NCBI GenBank assembly: GCA_963704535.1
Contig: OY969916.1
Span: forward strand, 434,001 to 498,000
Source of the DNA: G963704535 sp963704535
Lineage (GTDB): Bacteria > Chloroflexota > Chloroflexia > Chloroflexales > Roseiflexaceae
DNA length: 64,000 nt
Direction: 5' to 3'
The position numbers were made by a program, and so were the translations under genes. Within the stretch, counting starts at the first letter, position 1. Each line of letters begins with the position of its first letter. Of the stretch, positions 16,573-25,500 are shown in pieces. The notes below the pieces were generated by a model, which saw only the letters and a program-made list of their open reading frames with translations, had not been told where the DNA came from and made no database searches.

Positions 16573-18660
16573 CTATGGTACCCGAACCGTCATCAGCTCC
16601 AAGGCGTTGTCGGGCGCGCTGGGGAGCGGCAGGCGCTCCATCGTATCCATGCGATAAACTCCCAGGATCAGCCGGTACTCACCGGCTGGGAGGTCGGCGG
16701 GGATGGGCATGTCGGCCAAGTCGAGCGCCAGTTCGCCCGGCTGCCAGCGCGAGGTCGGGTAGTCGGCGGCGCGGATCACCGTGTCGCGCTGGGCGACGGT
16801 GCGGCCCTCGGCGTCGAGCAGGTGTAGGAAGATCGCGTAGTCGGCGTCGAGGCGTGCAAGTGGCTGCCAGTAGAGGTTGAGCAGCAGCGCCTGCCCGCGC
16901 GGCACGGCCCCATCGCCGTCGAGCGGGCTGAAGACCGCGCGCAGCTCGCCGGCGCCGCGCTGGTAGCCGAGCAGGCGCAGCCGCCCGCCGAACGCCGCCT
17001 CGCGCCGCTCGATCGCCAGCAGGTCGGGGTGTACCCCCAGGTCGAGCAGCGCCATGCGCGGCCCTGGCTGGCCGTCGCGGTCGCCTGGGAAGATCTCCTC
17101 GTCCTCCGCCGCCGACTGGAGTGCCCCGTACGTCGCTCGATCAGTTACACGCAGGTCCAGCAGCAGGTAGCGATAGCCCTGGGCGTGATACCAGGCCGCA
17201 TCGTGGCGCGCGGCATTCTCGGTGATCGTGACCAGCGGCCGGTTGGCCCACTCAACCGGGTGGAGCATCAGCTCGATCGGGGCGCCGTGCGGGATACGTT
17301 CGCGCACAAAGGCGCCTGCGCGCACCTTGCTGTTCGTGATCGCCTCGAAGCGAGTCAGCTCGACCGCCTTGACCAGCGGCCAAGCTACGACCAGCGCCGC
17401 GATCACCAGGGTGCTGATGCGTGTTGCGTGTTGCGTGTTGCGTGTTACGTGTTGCGTGTTGCGTGATCTGTCCGTTGTCGCCGATTCTCTGGTCTTTGTT
17501 CTTTGTTGTCTGTTCTCTGTTCTTTGGACGAGCCACCGCCCCGCTGCGGCGACCCCGATCCCCGCGAGCAGCGCGAGCGGCGGGAAAACCGGCATGAGAT
17601 TGCGGAAGAAGTGCTGGCCCTGCGACAGGAACAGCAGCAGGTAGGGCAGGGCGAAGCCGAGGACCACCAGCCCGGCCCGGTCGCGGCGGGCCGGCACGAT
17701 GGCGATCCCCAGCACGGCAGCGAGGAATGGCAGCGGATGCAGCCCGTCCCACCAGAAGAACTCCAGGTAGCCGGCCAGCGGCCAGCGACCCAGCAGATCG
17801 CCGCGACCGGCCAGCGCGTAGTCGGTGTATTGCCGAATGATCCCGCCCATAAACCCGCCGAATGTCAGCACGGCGTAGGGCGTGCCGGCCACGAAGCCGA
17901 TCAGGCTCCACAGCGCTGCCCAGGGCAGCCGCAGGAACTGGCGCAGGCTTGCGCGCCCCCACACCGCCAGGTGCGCCGCCACCACCGCCAGCGCGACCGC
18001 GCCGGCGTTATACTTCGTCGATGCCGCCAGCCCGGCCGCCAACCCGGCCAGCGCGTAAGCGCGCCACCGATGGTCGTCGAGCATGCGTAGCGCCGCCCCC
18101 AGCGCCAGCAGCGTCGTTAGCGCGCTGGCGACATCCACGGTGATATACTGCGAATGGCGCATATGGTAGGGCAGCGCCGCCAGCAGCGCCGCCGCCGTGA
18201 GGCCCACGCCGACGCCCCACCAGCGGCGCCCGAGCACGTAGAGCAGCCCGACCGTCGCGGCGCCCACGACGGCGCTGAGCGCCCGGCCCCATACGAAGAA
18301 GCCGGGAGTGGTCAGGTAAAGGTTAGTGGTCTCTGGAAGCTGTGCCAGATCGGTGTACAGGCCGGTAGCCAGGCCATAGCCCCAGTGGGCTGTAAACACC
18401 AGCCGCAGCGCGTAGAAGTACAGCGAGGGATAGTCAAAAAAGCGCGGGTTCCAATCGCCGCGCCGCAGCATCCCAAGCGCCGCGTTACCCACGGCTGGCT
18501 CGTCCGGGTGATCAACATACGGCAGCCCCCAGCCGATCGCGTAGGCGCGCAGCCCCAGCGCCACCAGCACGATCAGCACGACCGCGCACGTTGTCCAGGA
18601 CCAGGCGATGCGCCGCACTGACATCAGCATATGGGTAAACGTACCTGTTTGAGATGACAT
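16573..18660 (-). CDS. GT-C (GT39-like) membrane glycosyltransferase with heptamer insertion
   Basis: A 695-residue polytopic protein, paralogous to 13869-15866: WGLPYVDHPDEPAVGN in the first loop, about ten membrane helices, then a beta-rich C-terminal part with YPTSRWQPGELALDL and LPAGEYRLILGVY. About residues 373-415 are heptamer-derived (QRTKTRE, then TQHATRN periods), placed between a transmembrane helix and the soluble domain. The frame is open further upstream through repeat family B; the ATG at 18660 is chosen because the preceding codons are pure repeat. Another Met ten codons later (18630) is possible. No strong ribosome-binding site is seen for either. Confidence 0.82.
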   Translation of the reverse strand: MSSQTGTFTHMLMSVRRIAWSWTTCAVVLIVLVALGLRAYAIGWGLPYVDHPDEPAVGNAALGMLRRGDWNPRFFDYPSLYFYALRLVFTAHWGYGLATGLYTDLAQLPETTNLYLTTPGFFVWGRALSAVVGAATVGLLYVLGRRWWGVGVGLTAAALLAALPYHMRHSQYITVDVASALTTLLALGAALRMLDDHRWRAYALAGLAAGLAASTKYNAGAVALAVVAAHLAVWGRASLRQFLRLPWAALWSLIGFVAGTPYAVLTFGGFMGGIIRQYTDYALAGRGDLLGRWPLAGYLEFFWWDGLHPLPFLAAVLGIAIVPARRDRAGLVVLGFALPYLLLFLSQGQHFFRNLMPVFPPLALLAGIGVAAAGRWLVQRTENRQQRTKTRESATTDRSRNTQHVTRNTQHATRISTLVIAALVVAWPLVKAVELTRFEAITNSKVRAGAFVRERIPHGAPIELMLHPVEWANRPLVTITENAARHDAAWYHAQGYRYLLLDLRVTDRATYGALQSAAEDEEIFPGDRDGQPGPRMALLDLGVHPDLLAIERREAAFGGRLRLLGYQRGAGELRAVFSPLDGDGAVPRGQALLLNLYWQPLARLDADYAIFLHLLDAEGRTVAQRDTVIRAADYPTSRWQPGELALDLADMPIPADLPAGEYRLILGVYRMDTMERLPLPSAPDNALELMTVRVP
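17417..17525. repeat. GTTGCGT and TTCTTTG heptamer arrays inside a CDS
   Basis: About six GTTGCGT units, then a diverged stretch and TTCTTTG variants, all read in frame in the glycosyltransferase at 16573-18660. Confidence 0.9.
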
Positions 18661-18670
18661 AACAACTTGG

Positions 18671-18756
18671 CACTTTACAGTTCTGGGAAAAAAGGGGGTT
18701 TGAGGGGGCAGTCCCCTCAGTCTCCCCCACCCAACAGTGTAAAATAGAACGGCGCC
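18671..18756. repeat. Dispersed hairpin element, family B
   Basis: Starts CTTTACAGTTCTGGGAAAAA, has the palindromic core GAGGGGGCAGTCCCCTC, and ends ACCCAACAGTGTAAAATAGA. The ends CTTTACA and TGTAAAA are complementary. Other copies: 19608-19689, 39601-39686, 39722-39806, and a diverged one at 53093-53156. Confidence 0.85.
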
Positions 18757-18845
18757 TTCCGAAACCTTGCCCAACAGGAGGCGCTAGGCTAATCCGCGAG
18801 ATTATGCCATCGTTCACGCGATCTGTCCACATCTGCGCTTTTAGA

Positions 18846-18912
18846 GGCAGTTTGAAAAGGGGAGTTTGGGGGGAAGCTCCTCAAGAACCCTTTTCCACCA
18901 GCGATCTTGAGC
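18846..18912. repeat. Dispersed hairpin element, family A
   Basis: GTTTGAAAAGGGGAGTTTGG, then AGCTCCTCAAGAACCCTTTTCC. The core palindrome is imperfect. Confidence 0.75.
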
Positions 18913-18936
18913 AGCAAACGGATTTTTCAAACAACC

Positions 18937-19455
18937 TCAGAGCAAGCGGTAGAAGACAACAGTCGGCTGAAGCGTGCCGTCGGCATACCTGGCATACTGC
19001 GGAATGTCGCCGACGCGCGTGTAGCCGTGTTTGATATACAGTCGCTCGGCGGCATGTCCTTGGAGGGTATCGAGCACCAGCAGCGTGCGATCGGCGGCGC
19101 GGGCCGCATCTTCGACCGCCGTCATCAGTGCCTGGCCGATTCCGCGATTGCGGGCGCGGGTGTGGACCATGAGCTTCTGTACTTCCGCCCGGTGCAGCGC
19201 GTTCGGTTTGGTCGCCAGCTCAAGCTGGGCTGAACCGACAATCTGCCCTTCCTCAACGGCTGCCAGGAGCACGCGCCTGCCCGCCGCCACCTCCGCGACC
19301 ACCTGCGACCAATAGACGTGGGCCTCCTCTTCCGCGAGCGGCGGCAGAAACCCGATCGAGGCGCCGCTCTCGACCGCATCCACGAGCAGGCGAACAAGCT
19401 CTGGAATAGCCGTGTGGGCCTCCGCGACCGTAAAATGCTCGATCTTCACGCTCAT
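18937..19455 (-). CDS. GNAT-family N-acetyltransferase
   Basis: A 172-residue GNAT protein. Motif A (acetyl-CoA binding) is seen as VQKLMVHTRARNRGIGQALM, and motif B as TLLVLDTLQGHAAERLYIKHGYTRVG, the canonical end of the fold. The ATG at 19455 is preceded directly by GGAGG and replaces a longer frame (19503) whose extra residues look non-coding. Such enzymes acetylate small amines, antibiotics or proteins; the substrate is not predictable. It stands alone between two dispersed repeats and is probably monocistronic. Confidence 0.88.
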   Translation of the reverse strand: MSVKIEHFTVAEAHTAIPELVRLLVDAVESGASIGFLPPLAEEEAHVYWSQVVAEVAAGRRVLLAAVEEGQIVGSAQLELATKPNALHRAEVQKLMVHTRARNRGIGQALMTAVEDAARAADRTLLVLDTLQGHAAERLYIKHGYTRVGDIPQYARYADGTLQPTVVFYRLL

Positions 19456-19607
19456 ACCTCCAAGTTGCCGGCTATCGTCGTGTGATTGTACCATTTTTAC
19501 CAATGCTCGTAGCAGGGGTGTTGTTCTTGCGCCATACGCAGAGCGGCGGGTCAGCGCTCTGCGACCCGCCGCTCTGTATCACTCTGGTATCGCTCAGGGA
19601 ATCGGTG

Positions 19608-19689
19608 CTTTACAGTTCTGGAAAAAAGGGGGTTGAGGGGGCAGCCCCCTCAGTCTATCCTCACCCACATTGTAAAGTAGAATGGCGCT
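19608..19689. repeat. Dispersed hairpin element, family B
   Basis: CTTTACAGTTCTGGAAAAAA, core GAGGGGGCAGCCCCCTC, end CACCCACATTGTAAAGTAG. It lies just beyond the stop of the broken protease gene. The 150 bp between 19456 and 19607 shows nothing else. Confidence 0.85.
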
Positions 19690-19703
19690 GCCCGAAACCT
19701 GCC

Positions 19704-21278
19704 CTAACGCTGCTGAAAAAAGATACCGCTGCTCCGCAACTCTACCACTTCGGCTTGTTGCGCGGGCGGATTATGATGATGCAGGATCAGCAGCGGCTGG
19801 CTGCCGCGGGCCGCCAACACGACCGGGTCAACTGTTCCGACGATCAGGCCACCCTGCACATCCAGGAAAAGCGTCCGGCGGAACAGAATCGACGCGGTGT
19901 TGATCGGTGTGATCGCCGAGTGAGCCACATCGTACTCAAGTGACCCGGTCGCCGGCACCCGGTCCACGACCTGCCCAAAGTGATTGGCATCACGCGCCCT
20001 GGTCTCGATATGGTAGCGGAACCGTGTCTGTCCCGGCGTCAGCCCGATTCCCTGGGCGCCGGCCATCTGGAACATAACCGAGGTGTTGAACGGCGTGACA
20101 TCGACGCCGGGCGAGATCGTCGGCGGCTGCTCAGCCCCCCAGGAGGTGTACGTATTGGCTACCGGTGGCCCATTGGGCATAATCTTGTACAGCGGGCTGA
20201 TGAACACATCGGTCGGCCGGCCGGTGAAGGCACCCCAGTTCGTATTGACCAGCAGATAATCGTCGACGCCGTCCAGGTTCGAGTCGATATAGACTAAGAA
20301 CTGGACCTCGTTCGGCGTGGACCAGGGACCATAGCTGGCGAGTCCGAAGAAGATGCGGGTGCCGGCGATATTCTGCGCCACGGCAAAGTCGCTGGTGATG
20401 CCAAAATATTGCACATCGGCGGCGCGCAGGCTCTGGCTCAGGCCAGGGATGGCCGGGCTGCTGGCCGCAAGCTCGAACGCGCTAGCCATTGGCGTCTGCG
20501 GGCCGGCCATCACGCCACTGAGAGGAGCATTCCGCGCGCCGGCGTTGCGTATCCCGACTGTGAACACTGGAGCGCCTGACGGGACCGTGATCGACGTTGC
20601 GATGGCATGGGCATCGGAGGCCGACTTCGGGAAGATCTGGAACGGCACCCGCAGATTGGTGCTCCCCCGTGAGGTGAACAGGTCGCGACCGATAAACACC
20701 CGCTGCTCTGCGTCGCCCAAGTCCCAATCGTCGTCGTCGTGCCGACCGCTGCCGACCAGGAGCAGCTCACCAGCGTTGACCACAAAGCTCTTGTGTGCCA
20801 GTGGTCGGGTTTGCGGCGGGTTAGCGCCAGCCCGGAAGAACTGCACGGCGTGCGACCCCGGCGCCACCGGGATATACGGGCTGGCCTGGCCCGCCGGCAA
20901 CGCCTGCACCTGGAGCTGGCCGTCGAGGTACACATCCAGCGAACCAAGATTCCAGTTCGGCTCGGTTCGATTGGCGTTGACGAAGTGCATGAGCGCCTGA
21001 CCGGGCGAGGGTGCTGCGGGCGCGGTCTCGTCGACTACCACAATCCCTAGCGCGCCAGGGCGGCCGACCACGATCAATGTGTAATCACGGCCATCGACCA
21101 ACTCCACCTGGGCGGTGAAGAGCGGGCGCGAATTTGGTGCGGCGCCCGGTCGCAGCAGGCGCACCGTATGGACCCCTGGCGTGGTCTCGCTATACTCTTG
21201 CACCTCACGCAGAGTCGAGCGAGTCGTCGAGCAATTCGTCGTCCAGGTAGAAATCGACCGACCTAAAGTGGGCGGCAT
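19704..21278 (-). CDS. C-terminal part (DUF4397 domains) of a frameshifted S8 protease gene
   Basis: This frame continues the protease encoded just upstream. The codons before about 21220 read as nonsense (PPTLGRSIST), but from REVQEYSETTPGVHTVRLL onward the sequence is the second half of a DUF4397-type domain whose first half (RVRPAHAAHFRSVDFYLDDELL) lies in the protease frame. A second DUF4397-like unit follows (ALMHFVNANRTEP, then SLDVYLDGQLQVQAL), and then about 300 residues of beta-rich sequence with DSNLDGVDDYL. DUF4397 units are common in secreted bacterial surface proteins. A single-base indel near 21209-21225 restores one product of about 1,160 residues. It is not likely to be a separate gene because it has no ribosome-binding site or signal peptide. 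Confidence 0.7.
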   Translation of the reverse strand: MPPTLGRSISTWTTNCSTTRSTLREVQEYSETTPGVHTVRLLRPGAAPNSRPLFTAQVELVDGRDYTLIVVGRPGALGIVVVDETAPAAPSPGQALMHFVNANRTEPNWNLGSLDVYLDGQLQVQALPAGQASPYIPVAPGSHAVQFFRAGANPPQTRPLAHKSFVVNAGELLLVGSGRHDDDDWDLGDAEQRVFIGRDLFTSRGSTNLRVPFQIFPKSASDAHAIATSITVPSGAPVFTVGIRNAGARNAPLSGVMAGPQTPMASAFELAASSPAIPGLSQSLRAADVQYFGITSDFAVAQNIAGTRIFFGLASYGPWSTPNEVQFLVYIDSNLDGVDDYLLVNTNWGAFTGRPTDVFISPLYKIMPNGPPVANTYTSWGAEQPPTISPGVDVTPFNTSVMFQMAGAQGIGLTPGQTRFRYHIETRARDANHFGQVVDRVPATGSLEYDVAHSAITPINTASILFRRTLFLDVQGGLIVGTVDPVVLAARGSQPLLILHHHNPPAQQAEVVELRSSGIFFQQR

Positions 21279-23184
21279 GCGCCGGCCGCACGCGCACCCC
21301 GGTCAGGCTGCTGCTGCTGGTGATATCGATCGTGCCGCCATGCTCGGCCAGGAAATGCCGTGGTAGGCTTTCCTGCTCCAGCGGCGTCGCCGCATCCGGC
21401 GTAAAGTCGAGTGCCCTCGGATCGACACTGACCGTGACCGGCACCAGCGCCTGCTCACGCGCCGCCAAGCTGATCGGCCCCGGCGGCAACTCGACCGTGA
21501 CCCCCGGCTCGTTGGTCGTGGTGGTGACACTCAGGTTGACGGTGCGCGCCGTATCGCTCTGATTATCCAGCTTCAGCAGGCGGGTGATCGACAAGGGCCG
21601 GGTGACCCACGGCGCGCCGAACATCAGCCCGACGGTCGGCTGCTCATCGCCGGCATAGGCCAGCAGATCGAGCCCGACGAAATTGGCCATGTCGAGCTGG
21701 CCGGCGCCGGCCAGCGACGGTGGTGCCGGCGTGCCGGGGGCCGCCTGCACCGGCGTGGTGGTGTTGATTAGCGCGGCCTTGACCTGCTCGGGGCTCCACT
21801 CCGGGTGCAATTGGCGCAGCAGCGCCGCAGCGCCTGCGACCTGCGCGGCCGCGGTCGAGGTGCCGCTCATGGCCTGCGCGGCGGTGCCGGTGCCGATGGC
21901 GGCCGAGCTGATATTGACGCCGGGAGCGACTAGCTCCGGCTTGATCGCGTTGTTGCCGCGCTGCGGACCGCGGGAGCTGAATGGGGCGACGTTGCTGGGA
22001 AGAGCGCCGCCGCCCCCCTGAGCGGTCGATGCGCCGACGGCAATCGCAAGCTGGGCAGTGGCCGGCGAGTCGGCCACATAGAATGTGTTGTCGTTGTCGC
22101 CGACTGCAACCACAGCGACGATACCGGCCCGGATGGCGTTATTCAGCGCGACGGCATCGGGATCGTCATTGCTACCGAAAGGTGAGCCAAGCGAGATATT
22201 GAGCACGTCGAGGTGATCGGAAGGATCGCCGTCGCCGTTCGGGTCGAGCGCGCGCTCGATCGCCTGGGTCATGAGCACCGTCGAACCCTGGCAGCCAAAG
22301 ACTTTGAGGGCATACAACTGGGCCTCGGGCGCGACACCCGGCCCAACCAAAAAGCTGCTAAAGTCTACGCTGGAATTGTACGGGCCACCGTACGTCGCCC
22401 CGCTGGCGGTGACGCCAAATCCTGCCGCAGTGCCGGCGACGTGCGTACCGTGGCCGTTACAGTCGAGCGGGTCAGGGTCCGGCGCGGGGACCGGGCTGCC
22501 AAGAATGCCGAGCGCGTCATAGTTGTTGCCGGCGAAGTCGAAGCCTCCCACGACCTTGGCGGTAGGAAAGCTGCCCAGCTCGATCGTCGCCGAATTATTG
22601 GCGGTATAGGCGACCGGGGTTCCTGGCCCGCCGAAATCGGCGTGGGTATAGTCGATGCCGCTGTCGATGATGCCAATGCGGATGTTACTGCCGGTGACGC
22701 CATTCAGCGCGCTCCAGGGCGCAGGCGCGCCCACGAGCGAAACGGTGGCGGCGTTTGAACGCTGCTTCGGCGGGATCACATGCACGGCGGCGACTCCGGG
22801 GAGCGCTCGGATCTGGTCAACCAGGTTCCCCGGAATCGATACCGCGATGCCATTGTAGACGAGCGTGGTTCGAAACAGGACTTGTGCCTTGAGGCCCAGC
22901 AGGTGCTGCATCACTGGCGCCTGGGCGGCCATGAGCCGCCGGCTCTGCATGGCAGCCTCGGCGCCGGTGAGGGCGCTGATCGCGGAGGGATCGGCAAGCT
23001 CGACCATGACGGTCACCGGCTGATCGGAGCTGGTAAGGCCAGGTGGGGCGCTCAGAGGAACTGAGGCCTGATAGATCGGCGCCGGCCCGACGCTTGTCTG
23101 GCCAGAGATTGAGGCCGCTGGCCCAAGCGCCGCGAGCATGGCGACGCTTAACCACGTGATCAGGGCCGCGATTCGCTGTCTCAT
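21205..23184 (-). CDS. Secreted S8 (subtilisin-like) serine protease, N-terminal part of a frameshifted gene
   Basis: 659 residues in this frame. Signal peptide at about 1-28 (MRQRIAALITWLSVAMLAAL), an I9-like propeptide ending near AVHVIPPKQRS, then a full S8 domain. The triad is Asp174 (IIDSGIDYTHADF), His245 (CNGHGTHVAG) and Ser443 (MSGTSTAAAQVAG). The ATG at 23184 is preferred over one seven codons upstream because GAGGGAAGGG precedes it. The frame stops at 21205 in the middle of a DUF4397 domain that resumes in the next frame (see 19704-21278). Predicted to be exported and self-processed, acting on external proteins. The break lies after the catalytic domain, so an active protease might still be made. 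Confidence 0.85.
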   Translation of the reverse strand: MRQRIAALITWLSVAMLAALGPAASISGQTSVGPAPIYQASVPLSAPPGLTSSDQPVTVMVELADPSAISALTGAEAAMQSRRLMAAQAPVMQHLLGLKAQVLFRTTLVYNGIAVSIPGNLVDQIRALPGVAAVHVIPPKQRSNAATVSLVGAPAPWSALNGVTGSNIRIGIIDSGIDYTHADFGGPGTPVAYTANNSATIELGSFPTAKVVGGFDFAGNNYDALGILGSPVPAPDPDPLDCNGHGTHVAGTAAGFGVTASGATYGGPYNSSVDFSSFLVGPGVAPEAQLYALKVFGCQGSTVLMTQAIERALDPNGDGDPSDHLDVLNISLGSPFGSNDDPDAVALNNAIRAGIVAVVAVGDNDNTFYVADSPATAQLAIAVGASTAQGGGGALPSNVAPFSSRGPQRGNNAIKPELVAPGVNISSAAIGTGTAAQAMSGTSTAAAQVAGAAALLRQLHPEWSPEQVKAALINTTTPVQAAPGTPAPPSLAGAGQLDMANFVGLDLLAYAGDEQPTVGLMFGAPWVTRPLSITRLLKLDNQSDTARTVNLSVTTTTNEPGVTVELPPGPISLAAREQALVPVTVSVDPRALDFTPDAATPLEQESLPRHFLAEHGGTIDITSSSSLTGVRVRPAHAAHFRSVDFYLDDELLDDSLDSA

Positions 23185-23720
23185 ACCCTTCCCTCTAATA
23201 GACATAATGTAATATTGTGAAGATCACTTAGAAACTGTTTGAAAAAGGCATTGTCTTGGCTGTGATCCGTAGAGGCGTCGCCGTAGCTGTCGGAGACGCC
23301 AATCTAGCAGGTCGCACGGTTTATACGACGGGATCGTGCTGATCACATCGCTGGCGACAATGCACCAAGGACATATATACGCAACCCTTTTCAGGGCACG
23401 TTGCGGGCACATGTGTATACGCGAGTGAGGATGTCATCATCTATCCTGCATCTAGTACTCCAGCACGGCTCCTGAGTGCCGGGACCAGCGCCGCAGCACA
23501 CGCGTTCCCTGAAAGGGGCTGCGCGCTGCACGGAATGAAGATGACAAGTACCGCCGGTGGCAACCCCGACGACACATAAGGCCGGATGTGTGTCTAACAT
23601 TCTATCATACGGATGCAAGTAGTATTATAAACCTTTGTTCATTTTAGGGAGCTAGACGCAGGGGATACGTTCACAGAATTTTCATCTGAGCCGCACGTCT
23701 GTAGTAAAGTGCGCGGCATC
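23185..23720. other. Gene-free stretch
   Basis: No convincing ORF. Only fragments of repeat family A are visible (GAAACTGTTTGAAAAAGGC near 23230, CCCTTTTCAGGGC near 23390). It should hold the promoter of the protease gene, but I cannot assign boxes. Confidence 0.5.
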
Positions 23721-23813
23721 TTGCGGCGGGGAGGTGTGGAGAGGGCCGCCCTCCACGATCTTGTTTTCTCCCGCTCTCATTTTCTCCACCAGAACCCACG
23801 TTGCTATCAAGCT
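23721..23813. repeat. Dispersed hairpin element, family C, copy 2
   Basis: GGGGAGGTGTGGAGAGGGCC, then GCCCTCCACGATCTTGTTTTC and TCTCCACCAGAACCCACG. It matches 3232-3319 in order and tail sequence, and touches the 3-prime end of the prepilin peptidase gene. Confidence 0.8.
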
Positions 23814-24571
23814 GATTGGATTCCCTGTAACCCCCATAGCAACAAATAAGCCAGGGTTCCCAGGCAGAGAAAGGTGCCGTAGGAGATGTAGTCCGGCGTG
23901 GGTCGTCCGGCGCGCCGGAGGAGCAGGATGACTGTAGAAAAGATGCCGGCCAGGAGGATGCCGTAGAAGAGGGTTGGGAGCAGGTTGGTGAAGCCGACCG
24001 CCACGCCGATGAAGATCGCGAGATAAACATCGCCCAGCCCAAATGGCGACGACTTGGCGGGGAACAAGACGCGCGCTAGCAGAAAAAAGACCATGAATAT
24101 AAAGCCGGCCAGCAGCGCGCCGAGCAACGCATTGACGATGCTGTGGCTCGGCACGGCCAGCGAAGCCAGCAGCGCGATCAGCGCGGAGCCGAGGATCGCG
24201 AAGGTATAGATCGAGCGGTGCAGCCAATCGATCGCGCCTGTTATAAGCAGCACGACCATGACGAAGGCCAGGTAGAAGAATGCGATCGTCAGCCCATAGC
24301 GCAGGTAGAACAGCGCCAGCGCTACCCCGGAGAGCAGCTCGATCAGGGGGAACAGCCAGTTCAAGGGGCGACCGCAGCACCTGCCGCGACCGCGCTGCGC
24401 CAGCCAGCCGATGAGCGGCAGCGTCTGCCACCAGTGGAGCGGGCGCCCGCAACGCGTGCAGCGCGGCCAGCCGCCCATGCCGCGCTCACGCGGGAGGCGA
24501 ATAATCACACTGTTTTGGAGCGTGCCCAGGAAGAGACCGGCGATAACAATAAGAATCACAGTTAGGTCCAT
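23807..24571 (-). CDS. Prepilin peptidase (A24 family, type IV leader peptidase)
   Basis: A 254-residue polytopic membrane protein. The N-terminal methyltransferase-like domain has Cys38 and Cys41 (CTRC) and Cys65-Cys66 (RCCGRP); the second pair is adjacent rather than CxxC, a small departure from the family. The two catalytic Asp of the A24 fold are Asp115 in GAIDWLHRSIY and Asp181 in FGLGDVYLAI. It cleaves and may N-methylate type IV pilin or pseudopilin leaders at the inner membrane. The ATG at 24571 follows GAGG. It starts 18 bp after aroE, with mltG further upstream, so the three genes are probably one transcript. No pilus genes are present in this window. Confidence 0.9.
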   Translation of the reverse strand: MDLTVILIVIAGLFLGTLQNSVIIRLPRERGMGGWPRCTRCGRPLHWWQTLPLIGWLAQRGRGRCCGRPLNWLFPLIELLSGVALALFYLRYGLTIAFFYLAFVMVVLLITGAIDWLHRSIYTFAILGSALIALLASLAVPSHSIVNALLGALLAGFIFMVFFLLARVLFPAKSSPFGLGDVYLAIFIGVAVGFTNLLPTLFYGILLAGIFSTVILLLRRAGRPTPDYISYGTFLCLGTLAYLLLWGLQGIQSA

Positions 24572-24589
24572 AAAACCTCAAGCATGCGC

Positions 24590-25444
24590 TCAACGCTCGA
24601 CCGCCGCGCGCATGATCTCAATCGGCGCCGGCTGGCCGGTCCAACGTTCAAAGGACAATGCCGCCTGCCGGATGAACATTCCCATCCCGTCTAGGGGCCG
24701 TGCGCCACGGGCCGCCGCCTCGCGCAGCAGGCGCGTCGGCCGGTAGACCATGTCGAAGACCAGCGCGCCGGGCGGGATCAGCTCGGCGGCGAGCGGTGTC
24801 TCGTCGGCGTGCCAGCCAAGCGATGTGGCGTTGACGATCAGCGTGGCCTGTGCGACCAGTTCAGGCAAAGCCGCGTCGCCAGGCGCCAGCGCGTAGAGCA
24901 GCGGGTCGTCGGCGGCGGCAGCCAGCATGTCGCCCAGCAGCGCTTCGGCGCGCTCGAGCGTCCGGTTGACGACCACGAGCCGGGCGACCCCGGCCCGGAG
25001 CAGCGCGCTGGCGGCCGCCCGCGCGGCCCCACTCGCCCCCAGGATGACGGCGGACTGGCCGGCTGGTGTATACCCGGCATCTTCGCGCAGCGATGCCAGA
25101 AACGCCGGAGAGTCGGTGTTGGAACCACTGAGGGAGCCATCGGCCTCGCGCACAATCGTGTTGGCGGCACCGATCAGCTCGACATCGGAATCGTACCGAT
25201 CAAGCAGCCGAAGGATGGCGACCTTATGCGGTAGGGTGACATTCGCGCCCAGCATGTGGGGCGCGCGGAGCGAATCGAGGCGCGCGGGCAGCTCGGCCGC
25301 CGAGGTCGGCCAAAGATCATAGCGCGCCCGGATGCCCAGATGTGCGAAGGCCGCGTTGTGAAGCGTAGGCGATCGGCTGTGTGCTACCGGGTCACCGATC
25401 ACGCCGGCGAGGCAGGTTTGATTATTGTCGGGTTCCGGCGGCAT
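24590..25444 (-). CDS. aroE: Shikimate dehydrogenase
   Basis: A 284-residue enzyme that reduces 3-dehydroshikimate to shikimate with NADPH in aromatic amino acid synthesis. The substrate domain has GDPVAHSRSPTLHN and ANVTLPHK with catalytic Lys74. Asp111 lies in GSNTDSPAFL. The Rossmann part has VILGASGAARAAASALL, NRTLERAEALL, VNATSLGW and VFDMVYRPTRLL. All key residues are present and the length is normal. The ATG at 25444 is preceded by a GTG one codon earlier; either could be used. It sits between mltG and the prepilin peptidase gene in the same direction. Confidence 0.95.
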   Translation of the reverse strand: MPPEPDNNQTCLAGVIGDPVAHSRSPTLHNAAFAHLGIRARYDLWPTSAAELPARLDSLRAPHMLGANVTLPHKVAILRLLDRYDSDVELIGAANTIVREADGSLSGSNTDSPAFLASLREDAGYTPAGQSAVILGASGAARAAASALLRAGVARLVVVNRTLERAEALLGDMLAAAADDPLLYALAPGDAALPELVAQATLIVNATSLGWHADETPLAAELIPPGALVFDMVYRPTRLLREAAARGARPLDGMGMFIRQAALSFERWTGQPAPIEIMRAAVER

Positions 25445-25500
25445 CACGGTTTCTCTTCAATGGCTGTCTGAAAAGGGGGACGCGGTCACAGCTATGCCTA

